The notes under the pieces are model-generated. The model was given only the letters and a program-made list of their open reading frames with translations. It made no database searches and was not told where the DNA came from. Of a stretch of 64,000 nt of DNA, positions 53,843 through 64,000 are shown piece by piece; positions within the stretch are counted from its first letter, which is position 1; every line of letters starts with the position of its first letter. Made by a program: the position numbers and the translations under genes. This DNA comes from SBAX01 sp964646605 (lineage in GTDB: Bacteria > Planctomycetota > Phycisphaerae > UBA1845). The stretch is taken from contig CAZYEX010000096.1 of NCBI GenBank assembly GCA_964646605.1, positions 1-64,000 on the forward strand, written 5' to 3'.

Positions 53843-53878
53843 AACGCCGAAAAGTCAAAACGTCGAAACGCCAAAACC
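53809..53878 (+). repeat. Two 8-mer tandem arrays
   Basis: CCACGAAG, CCACGGAG, CCACGAAG (53809-53832), then GAAACGCC, GAAAAGTC, AAAACGTC, GAAACGCC and a partial (53841-53878). Same style as the octamers within carB. Confidence 0.7.
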
Positions 53879-54056
53879 ATGAGTCGTCCCGTAAGGCGAG
53901 CGGATGGGGCAACGTTCTGAGGCCAGTGTGTCGGAGGCCATGCGGCGGATTGCAATCACCGGCCGCAGGTTCCCTCCCGAGGGCGGATGAACCGGAGTCC
54001 GGTGGATTGGTCAACCGTTCGCGCGATTCCGTTTGACCCAGCCGTCCGCGAAGGGG

Positions 54057-54803
54057 ATGATGGGGGGCGAGGATATCGGACGTTATCGCGGTCGAGGTCG
54101 TAACTCCAAAGGAACGGGAACCCACACGGTGGTGGAGCGTCCAAAGATTGGGGCGGCGGATGATTTCGGACGGTCGCCTCATCGAACGACGTTGCCCGAC
54201 GCGGAGTTGGTCGCCAAAGTGCAAGGTGGCGAAACGCAGGCGTATGCGGAGTTGGTCCGTCGATACCAGGACCGCATTTTCAATACCTGTTGGCGGATTT
54301 GCGGGCACCTGGAAGACGCCCGGGATTTGACCCAGGAGGCGTTTCTCAAGGCCTTCGAGGGGTTGGCGGAGTTTCGCGGGCAGAGCGGGTTTTACACCTG
54401 GGTTTTTCGGGTGGCGGTGAATCTGGCCCTGACCCATCGGCGTCGGGGGCGGCATCGGCAGACGTATTCGTTCGACGCGATTGCGGACTCCGCGGGTACG
54501 CAGGCCGAGGCGCTTGCCGAGCGGGCTCAGGGACAGGCCGGCGCCGATCCGAGCGACGGACCGAGTCTGGCGGAGCGGCACGCGGCGGTCGGACGGGCGT
54601 TGCAATCGCTGGATGACGAGCAGCGGGCGGTGGTGGTTCTGCGGGACATCGAGGAGTTTTCGTACGAGCAGATCGGGGTCATCTTGCAGATTCCGCCGGG
54701 CACGGTGAAATCGCGGTTGTTTCGTGCAAGGTTGGCGTTGCGGCAGGCGATCGAACCGTTGTTGGGCGATGCGGTGCGGAGCGTGGACCATCCAAACGGG
54801 TAG
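54057..54803 (+). CDS. ECF RNA polymerase sigma factor
   Basis: 248 aa from ATG 54057; a TTG at 54033 is an alternative. After a 50-residue basic N-terminal extension there is region 2 (AELVRRYQDRIFNTCWRICGHLEDARDLTQEAFLKAFEGL, with FRGQSGFYTWVFRVAVNLAL in 2.3-2.4), a flexible linker, and region 4 (LDDEQRAVVVLRDIEEFSYEQIGVILQIPPGTVKSRLFRARLALR) for -35 recognition. It is followed 38 bases later by an anti-sigma-like gene. The signal is unknown. Confidence 0.9.
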   Translation: MMGGEDIGRYRGRGRNSKGTGTHTVVERPKIGAADDFGRSPHRTTLPDAELVAKVQGGETQAYAELVRRYQDRIFNTCWRICGHLEDARDLTQEAFLKAFEGLAEFRGQSGFYTWVFRVAVNLALTHRRRGRHRQTYSFDAIADSAGTQAEALAERAQGQAGADPSDGPSLAERHAAVGRALQSLDDEQRAVVVLRDIEEFSYEQIGVILQIPPGTVKSRLFRARLALRQAIEPLLGDAVRSVDHPNG

Positions 54804-54841
54804 CGGGTTGGACGGGGGTCGATTCAAGTTGGCGGCGAGCG

Positions 54842-56305
54842 ATGGCGCGGATTGAACAGGACGAACTGGGCGAAATGCTGTCGGCCTATGTGGACGGCGA
54901 ATTGAACGCCGAGCAGAGGCGGCTCGTCGAGCAGTTGCTGGGTGAAGACGAGACGGCGCGGCAACTGCTGGCCGAGCTGCGTGCCACGGTCGGCGCGGTG
55001 GCGTCCTTGCCGCGTCATGCGGCCCCGGCGTCAATTGCCTTCGAGATTCAGGGGGCGCTGGAGCGTTCAGCCTTGTTGGAAGACGGGCGCGAGTTGCCGG
55101 CGGCCATGCCACGGGCGCGGCGAAGTTGGAAGGCCGGGTTAGCGATGGCGGCGGTGCTGGGTTTGGCCGTGGTGACCGGGTGGTTCGTGGTCGGCCCGCA
55201 GCGTGGGCTGGAATCGAATCGCCGACAGACGTTTGACGATGCCGCGGGGCCGGTCGCATCGAGCGCTCCCGCGGAGAGGCGCGAGGACGCATCGGGAGTC
55301 GCATCTCGTACGGCCATCCGTGGGGAGCGCTCGCGTCCGAGTTCTACGGCCATGACCGCAACGGAGTCCGGGGCGTTGATGAAACCGGTTGCGACGGTGG
55401 CGGAGAAGTTGGCCTCGGGTGCTGATGCGGCCATGTTGCAGTTGCATCCGTTTCAGGTCGAGTCGGTTCGATTGCAGCTTCAGGTCGCCGATGAGAGTGA
55501 GCTTCAGGCGACTTCGTCGAGAATTGTGAGTCGGTTAGCGCAAGAACAGTTGGCCGACTTGGGAACGGACCGTTCACCGTCGTCGAAGCAGGTCGGATCG
55601 ACCGAGGGGTTCTACCTTCGCGGGAAAAACGGCGTGAACTTCGAGGCCGCCAAGGAGTCGCAGGTCCTGGTTCGTGCCACGCCGCGACAGATCAGCCGGG
55701 TGCTGGACGAGCTATCCGAGGGGGGGTATGCGAACGAGGCCGTGTCCATGTCGGCGGGTTCGCTGGAGGTGAAGGGACTGGACAAGAGCCAGGCGGTGAT
55801 CGGGGCGCTCGCGGATGCGCCGGCTCGCCCCGCCCCCGCGGAGGCGCCGACATCTCCGTCGCCCGTCGCGCCGTCGGCCAAGGACGCGGACGGCTTCCGC
55901 TGGTTGCAGGAGTTGCTGCTCGCGGTGGGGGTCGAACCGGAGCTGGTGAACAGCGGTGGCACTCCGGAGGGCGAAAAGGCGGATGCCAGTTTGAGCGCCG
56001 CGGAACCCGGGGCGGTCGCAGCCGCTCCGCGAGAGGCGGGACCGTCGGGCGAACGCGAGGCGCCGCCTGCAGCCCCAGTCGCGACGTCACTGGTCGAACG
56101 ACGCCTGCGCGACCTGCCTCGATCGGCTGACGACTCCAAGGCGAAAAAGGAGGCGGACGAGAGTGACGCGCTCGACGCCTCGGAGCCCTATGTGACGCTG
56201 GTGATTCAGGTGGTGCAAGCCCCGCCGGATTCAACCCCCGCAAAGCGCGGGGTTCGAGCCAAGCCCGCGCCGCCCAAACCGACCGAAACACGGGAAGTGA
56301 ATTGA
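54842..56305 (+). CDS. Membrane anti-sigma factor without zinc ligands
   Basis: 487 aa. Residues 8-50 (LGEMLSAYVDGELNAEQRRLVEQLLGEDETARQLLAELRATV) follow the anti-sigma domain plan, but the usual His/Cys zinc ligands (HxxxCxxC) are absent. One membrane helix at about 98-117 (AGLAMAAVLGLAVVTGWFVV) is followed by a 370-aa extracytoplasmic part. That part includes an alpha/beta segment (FQVESVRLQLQVADESELQATSSRI ... KESQVLVRATPRQISRVLDELSEGGYANEAVSMS) resembling anti-sigma sensor domains, and Pro/Ala-rich low complexity. The stop is four bases before the next start. It is the expected negative regulator of the upstream sigma factor. Confidence 0.75.
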   Translation: MARIEQDELGEMLSAYVDGELNAEQRRLVEQLLGEDETARQLLAELRATVGAVASLPRHAAPASIAFEIQGALERSALLEDGRELPAAMPRARRSWKAGLAMAAVLGLAVVTGWFVVGPQRGLESNRRQTFDDAAGPVASSAPAERREDASGVASRTAIRGERSRPSSTAMTATESGALMKPVATVAEKLASGADAAMLQLHPFQVESVRLQLQVADESELQATSSRIVSRLAQEQLADLGTDRSPSSKQVGSTEGFYLRGKNGVNFEAAKESQVLVRATPRQISRVLDELSEGGYANEAVSMSAGSLEVKGLDKSQAVIGALADAPARPAPAEAPTSPSPVAPSAKDADGFRWLQELLLAVGVEPELVNSGGTPEGEKADASLSAAEPGAVAAAPREAGPSGEREAPPAAPVATSLVERRLRDLPRSADDSKAKKEADESDALDASEPYVTLVIQVVQAPPDSTPAKRGVRAKPAPPKPTETREVN

Positions 56306-56309
56306 GCGC

Positions 56310-56918
56310 GTGAACACGGGATCCGCGCTACGCTGGTGGTCGGCGTGTGCCACAGGGGTGGCGGTATCGGTTCCCTTGGCGTGGCTGTTGTCGTACGCCG
56401 CGGCGCTGCCTTTCTACCTGGGTCTTTTCTTTTTCGTGGTCTTTGGACTGATGATCGGCGCGGCGGTCCATCGCGTGGCCGCTCCGGGTCGCCCGTACGG
56501 GCGGTGGAGCGTTCTTCTTGGAACCACGCTGATGGTGGCGTTTTGCTGGTCCGCCTCGATGGTGAAAGAGAGCCGCGATTTTCCGCAGGATATCGGGGTG
56601 GAGGCGACGCGGCGGGCGCGGGAGTTGGGCGGGCGCACGGTGGCCGAGCATCGCACTTTGGTGGCGGATGCCGTTCGGCGGCACTTGGCCGATCGCTATC
56701 CGCCGGGCGGAGTGTCCGGCTATGTGCGCTGGGCGCTGACCCGCGGAGAGTTCAAGAAAGGCGAGATCGAGCGGGTTGATCATCCGGTGCGCGGGGCCCA
56801 GGGGCGCTGGGGGTGGGCCGTACGGGTAGTGCTGTCCGTGGGTCTGCTGGCGTTCGGACTGGGATCGCAAACTCTTCCCCTCGCCCGCACGAAAGACGCG
56901 ACGGAGCACGAATCGTAG
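56310..56918 (+). CDS. Membrane protein of the sigma/anti-sigma operon
   Basis: 202 aa from GTG 56310, four bases after the anti-sigma stop. Membrane helices at about 10-29, 30-52 (ALPFYLGLFFFVVFGLMIGAAV), 67-85 and 170-188, with a soluble helical domain between (ATRRARELGGRTVAEHRTLVADAVRRHLAD). No family is recognised. Its position suggests involvement in sensing or releasing the sigma factor. Confidence 0.7.
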   Translation: MNTGSALRWWSACATGVAVSVPLAWLLSYAAALPFYLGLFFFVVFGLMIGAAVHRVAAPGRPYGRWSVLLGTTLMVAFCWSASMVKESRDFPQDIGVEATRRARELGGRTVAEHRTLVADAVRRHLADRYPPGGVSGYVRWALTRGEFKKGEIERVDHPVRGAQGRWGWAVRVVLSVGLLAFGLGSQTLPLARTKDATEHES

Positions 56919-57004
56919 GGGGTTTCGGATGGGTCAGGGACGAAACGGCAACTCTCCAGGGTCTGGGATCGTTATCGGGCCTCACTCGCGCTGTCGGACT
57001 GCCG

Positions 57005-57316
57005 ATGTCTATGCCGGTTATGCTCAAGACGCCGGGCATCGACAAATCGACGAAGTGTTGCGAACTGACCGTGCATCTGGTGACAGGGGTGCGGATGGTG
57101 GGGACGTACCACGTACCCATCTCGACGAGTTCGGCGATTCGTCCGTCCGACGCGCTCCGCGATTGCAAAGACGGGTTTGTCCTTCTTACCAATGTCACAT
57201 TGCATGACGCCAACGAACCGCGCCAACAAACCGCGGTGATGGTGCGGATGGACGCGATCTCGCACATTGAGCTGCCGCCCAAGGGGTGGGCGGCGCGGGA
57301 AACGGCGCCGGCGTGA
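57005..57316 (+). CDS. Small conserved-looking protein of unknown function (DUF6812-like?)
   Basis: 103 aa from ATG 57005; the frame stays open upstream to 56813 but that part overlaps the preceding gene. It is strand-rich: KCCELTVHLVTGVRMVGTYHVPISTSSAIRPSDALR, then FVLLTNVTLHD and AVMVRMDAISHIELP. This fits a small beta-barrel domain seen in planctomycete and proteobacterial DUF proteins. The family label is from memory and unverified. Last gene of the sigma operon. Confidence 0.5.
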   Translation: MSMPVMLKTPGIDKSTKCCELTVHLVTGVRMVGTYHVPISTSSAIRPSDALRDCKDGFVLLTNVTLHDANEPRQQTAVMVRMDAISHIELPPKGWAARETAPA

Positions 57317-57353
57317 AACGGTCCTACGAGGGTCGACGGCAACGGATCGGAAA

Positions 57354-57440
57354 TGACCAATTACGAATTACCAATTACGCCGTTCCCTTCTCGGGAAACC
57401 AGCGGTCGTTGGTCATTCGTCATTGGTAATTCCCGGTCCT
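57354..57440. repeat. Inverted heptamer arrays
   Basis: ACCAATT, ACGAATT, ACCAATT near 57357-57377, and GTCATTC, GTCATTG, GTAATTC near 57413-57433 in reverse sense. They pair as a long imperfect hairpin between the DUF gene and carB, which converge. Otherwise this 163-base gap is empty. Confidence 0.65.
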
Positions 57441-57479
57441 CAAAGCTGCGACAGTCGGCGCGGCGGACGCTTCGTCCCC

Positions 57480-61274
<3,795 letters not shown>

Positions 61275-61393
61275 TCTTGTCGGGTGGCATGGGCAAGCGC
61301 AGCCTACCCGTGCGCGCTCCGTCTGAGGCTCCCCATCTCGGATCGTAGGATCCGAGAACCGAACTCGCGATTAAGGTCAACGGTACACCGTGG

Positions 61394-61627
61394 TCACTCG
61401 GCGTTTGGCCCGGGCTCATCAGTAACCTCCTCGTCGTTCCCCGGAAACTGGTACCCGATAGTATCAAAGAAGTTGTACCAAAACTTGTAGGCGGAGTTCG
61501 AGCGCAGGCAGTCCTCGCAGAACGCATAGGTATCGCCACCCATTCCCATCCCGATCAGGACCCCGTCGAGCAAGAGCTTCTTCGATCCGCAAAAATGACA
61601 TCGTGGTGGCGTACTTCTTCCGCCCAT
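61394..61627 (-). CDS. Small zinc-ribbon-like protein
   Basis: 77 aa from ATG 61627 with GGAGG upstream. CHFCGSKK and CEDCLRSN form a CxxC...CxxC knuckle pair about 29 residues apart, separated by a glycine-rich hydrophobic strand (LLLDGVLIGMGMGGD). A second helical part, NSAYKFWYNFFDTIGYQFP, follows. No known function. It lies 119 bases upstream of carB, in the cassette bracketed by the carB 5' repeat. Confidence 0.6.
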   Translation of the reverse strand: MGGRSTPPRCHFCGSKKLLLDGVLIGMGMGGDTYAFCEDCLRSNSAYKFWYNFFDTIGYQFPGNDEEVTDEPGPNAE

Positions 61628-61792
61628 TCTGTGCCTCCGCCTCGTGCCATCTTGAAATGCAGAACCGTCCCGTGGCACCCACCAGTCTCGCCTGTGGCGC
61701 ACACACTCGTATCCCGCTCCTTGGCACTTGACGTCCTGTACAAGCACGTTTGGTCGCCCATGCCGGCGCTCCCGAACGGACCTGCGTCCCGT

Positions 61793-62050
61793 TCACAACG
61801 CAGTTTCGACGAATCGGCTCCTGTCGTGAAGCACATCGGGACAAAAATCCGCCCCGTTGGGCCAGACGATTGTCCCTACGTCCGGGTTCACCGTCACCTG
61901 TCGAAAGAACGACGGATCGTCCAAGGGTTCAAACACCCCGTCGAAGGGAACAAGCTCGGCAACGTCCACGTCGCGGCGCTCGTCGCCTTCGAAGGTGAGC
62001 CGCAGCCGGGTTCCGCCGAGGCATTCGACGCCTGTTACGTCTTTGTTCAT
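61793..62050 (-). CDS. DUF2442 protein, possible antitoxin partner
   Basis: 85 aa. The beta-rich LRLTFEGDERRDVDVAELVPFDGVFEPLDDPSFFRQVTVNPDVGTIVWPNGADFCPD is the DUF2442 pattern (a 'D-V-x-x-L', then 'F-x-x-V-x-V-x...I-x-WPNGAD-x-CPD-x-L' core). It begins three bases after the DUF4160 stop. This pair is recurrent in bacterial genomes and is suspected to be toxin-antitoxin-like, with no mechanism established here. Confidence 0.8.
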   Translation of the reverse strand: MNKDVTGVECLGGTRLRLTFEGDERRDVDVAELVPFDGVFEPLDDPSFFRQVTVNPDVGTIVWPNGADFCPDVLHDRSRFVETAL

Positions 62051-62053
62051 GAC

Positions 62054-62314
62054 CTACTCCAGCGGTGCGATTGGGAACAACGGCTTTCGCTGTCGGGCGG
62101 TTTCCCACTCCGCGCGAAGCTCGTGCTGATGCAAAGTGGCCCATTCAACGACCAGACCCCGGGCGCGAGGACCCAACTCGCCGTGCAACATTCGTAAATC
62201 CTCGATCGCGAAACTGGCCTTTTGCGACCCGTAGCGCACATGAAAGTGCGGCGGTTCGTGATCGCTGTAGAACATCGCCACGACGATCCCGAAGAACCGG
62301 CTGATCTCAGGCAT
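62054..62314 (-). CDS. DUF4160 protein
   Basis: 86 aa from ATG 62314 (MPEISRFFGIVVAMFYSDHEPPHFHVRYG). The F-x-I-x-x-x-M-x-x-x-D-H-x-PPHFHV motif is the DUF4160 signature and carries His residues often thought functional. The rest (FAIEDLRMLHGELGPRARGLVVEWATLHQHEL) is helical. First gene of the cassette, upstream of DUF2442. Confidence 0.85.
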   Translation of the reverse strand: MPEISRFFGIVVAMFYSDHEPPHFHVRYGSQKASFAIEDLRMLHGELGPRARGLVVEWATLHQHELRAEWETARQRKPLFPIAPLE

Positions 62315-62372
62315 GGCGGAATCATACCAGATCAACCCCACGCTGGAACGGGGCCGGTCTCCGAACGCCTAC

Positions 62373-62442
62373 CCCCCTGCCCGATCACGATCGGCCCCGA
62401 GCCGATAATCAGGATGTTCTGAATGTCCGCTCGCTTGGGCAC
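62373..62442 (-). pseudogene. carB: Displaced copy of the carB 5' end
   Basis: This 70-base segment aligns without gaps to the first 70 bases of carB (61205-61274) with 10 mismatches; bases 62373-62394 are identical to 61205-61226. Read on the minus strand it gives VPKRADIQNILIIGSGPIVIGQG, then diverges. Most differences are at third codon positions. It is a remnant, not an expressed gene. Confidence 0.85.
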
Positions 62443-62614
62443 GTCCGGTTTATACGCGAACACAGGTCACGTCGGAAGCCCGCCGGATCGCCGTTTCGGG
62501 TTCGACTCGCTCGACCGCCGGTTCGAAACAGATTCCGGCTGGAATGGGAGCTGCGTTTCCGGTATCATCAGCTTTCTGGCAGTCGGGTGTTCCAATCGGA
62601 GGAGGAGGGCGTCA

Positions 62615-64000
62615 TGGTACGAGTCAGGACACGCAGCTTGACCGTCGCGTGTATCGCGGGGGCTTGCACGACCGGAATGATGGGAAGCGGAGTGTTTTTT
62701 CCTTCGATGGCGTCGGGTCACGAAGGAACGATCACAATCAACCTTCCCGGGCGCGGCGGCGCTCCGGGCGACAGCATCACCATCCCCGACGATCGTCCGA
62801 TCTACGCGATTCTCGTCAGCGGCTACGCCCGCAACTACGAGTTCGACGAGGTTCACTTCTTTAATTTCGCCAAGTTTCTGATGGAGCGCGGGGCGTACGT
62901 TCACATCGCGTGGTGGAACAACCTGCTGGCCCCGTACATGGCCCGACCCCTGCACGACAGCGGCTCGCAACCGGGTGACTTGGTGGCCGATGCCGGCGGG
63001 TTTGTTCCCGTGCCCGGATTGGACGGCCAGTTTTCCGAGAAGGCCGACCCTGAGGAGGACGTTCAGTTTCAAGCCGACGCCGAGGCCATGCTTCGGGCCA
63101 TTCGCGCACGCAATCCCAGCGCCCTCCTGATTCTGGCGGGACACAGCATGGGCGGCGGCTCCGTCGCCAGACTCGGCGCTCATACGGACGTTACGCTCGA
63201 TATCCTCGCCCCCATCGACCCGGTGGAGAACCGAAGTAAGCCGATCGGTCGAACCGGAACCCACGAGTACAACTGGACGCGCTGGCGGGCCACCCGCGAG
63301 GGCTTTCTGGGATACAAGACGCACGATTGCGCCGAGCGGAACTTCCTCGGCATCTGTACTTGCGAGTTGGATTTCACGTGCGGCGAGCCGGGCACCTGCA
63401 TCGGTGTCGGCGATTGGCACGACGTTCCGCCGGTGATCGGTCTCTACCTCGACAGCGCTGCGCCGGTGGCCTGCCCGGGCCCGTTCGTACACAATCCACC
63501 GAAGCGGCGATTCGACGCCAACGTCGTGAACCTCTACCACCGTTATCAGAAAGAGGCTGCGTTTCCGTTTGATTTCCGGCAGGACGAACGCTTCGGTCGC
63601 AACACGCCGCCGGGCGGATCGAGCAGTCAGGCGGCGGTGGACACCTGCGCCGTGGGGCGCGATCCCATCGACGAGTCCGTCTTTTGTGCCCCGGACGACG
63701 GACATGGCGAAATCGTCGGCTATCGGGGCGCTGCGGTCCCCCCTCCACCCCTCGGCGTGCAAATGCAGCAGTGGCCCGACCGCGGCGATGCATCGGGCCG
63801 CAAGCGCCTTCTCGAAGAGATGGTCGATGCCCCGGCCAACTGGTCGCACCGACCCGTGAACCCCGATCTCTGCCTCGTTTCACGGGGACTGGTCGCCTTG
63901 GTCGCGGGGATGAACCTGCCGCCGCACGCCGACGCCGGCCCGGATCAAGAAGTCAACTGTGAAGGCGCGGAAACATCGGTGACCCTCGACGGGTCGATGT
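62615..64000 (+). CDS. Secreted alpha/beta hydrolase with PKD domain, partial
   Basis: 462 codons open to the window edge, from ATG 62615 with AGGAGGAGGG just upstream. Signal peptide region to about residue 35. A hydrolase-type fold: IYAILVSGYARNYEFDEVHFF, ADAEAMLRAIRARNP, nucleophile elbow LILAGHSMGGGSVARLG, then ILAPIDPV. A cysteine-containing middle (CAERNFLGICTCELDFTCGEPGTC) is a distinctive insert. The last residues, ADAGPDQEV...TLDGS, are the start of a PKD domain. Probably an extracellular esterase or lipase; the rest lies outside the window. Confidence 0.75.

Noticed and set aside
62467..63849. A 460-codon minus-strand frame
   Set aside because: The plus strand has an open frame to the window end with a Shine-Dalgarno, GHSMGG and a PKD start; the minus frame has no motif.

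Overview
The window is GC-rich and gene-dense and looks like a planctomycete (Phycisphaerae-like) chromosome. The evidence is five secreted proteins ending in dockerin-like Asp/Asn calcium-loop modules, a Ser/Thr kinase with TPR remnants, mostly weak Shine-Dalgarno sites, and many short dispersed palindromes and tandem repeats. No rRNA, CRISPR array, prophage or classical insertion sequence is visible.

Layout. 1-3.2 kb: a beta-helix protein, an uncertain ORF and a toxin-antitoxin-like pair. 3.5-11 kb: a glycosyltransferase, comEC, alanine dehydrogenase and an export adaptor/ATPase pair. 11-14.4 kb: a large lipoprotein and divergent folD. 14.4-18.5 kb: a GH20 hydrolase translationally coupled to a sodium/solute symporter, with a convergent lipase. 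18.6-23.5 kb: RND efflux permease plus TolC-like channel. 23.8-27.7 kb: secreted repeat proteins and tRNA-Leu. 27.8-34.1 kb: a phosphate module with an 11-bp periodic Pho-box-like array, an OprB-type porin, pstSCAB and phoU. 34.2-40.3 kb: a HAF-repeat protein, a UVR-motif protein, tRNA-Thr and an SNF2 helicase. 40.3-42.2 kb: a mosaic of inverted repeats with a promoter and a possible small RNA. 42.2-49.8 kb: a membrane/RHH pair, pepT, a cysteine-ladder protein, a YWTD propeller protein and a proline/glutamate-semialdehyde dehydrogenase. 49.9-57.3 kb: a kinase gene apparently split by a secreted-protein gene, then an ECF sigma/anti-sigma operon. 57.5-62.4 kb: carB enlarged by repeat-derived in-frame inserts, then a small-gene cassette ending in a displaced second copy of the carB 5' end. 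62.6-64 kb: a secreted alpha/beta hydrolase that runs off the window.

Most unusual: (1) carB carries several in-frame blocks made of 7-mer or 8-mer tandem arrays and palindromes; (2) a diverged copy of the first 70 bp of carB lies 1.17 kb upstream and brackets a zinc-ribbon/DUF2442/DUF4160 cassette, like an integration event that rebuilt the gene start; (3) a secreted protein has nine six-cysteine repeats with helical Cx10C spacing; (4) the kinase domain and its probable TPR tail are separated by 2.7 kb of foreign sequence. All family assignments come from reading motifs; no database search was run.
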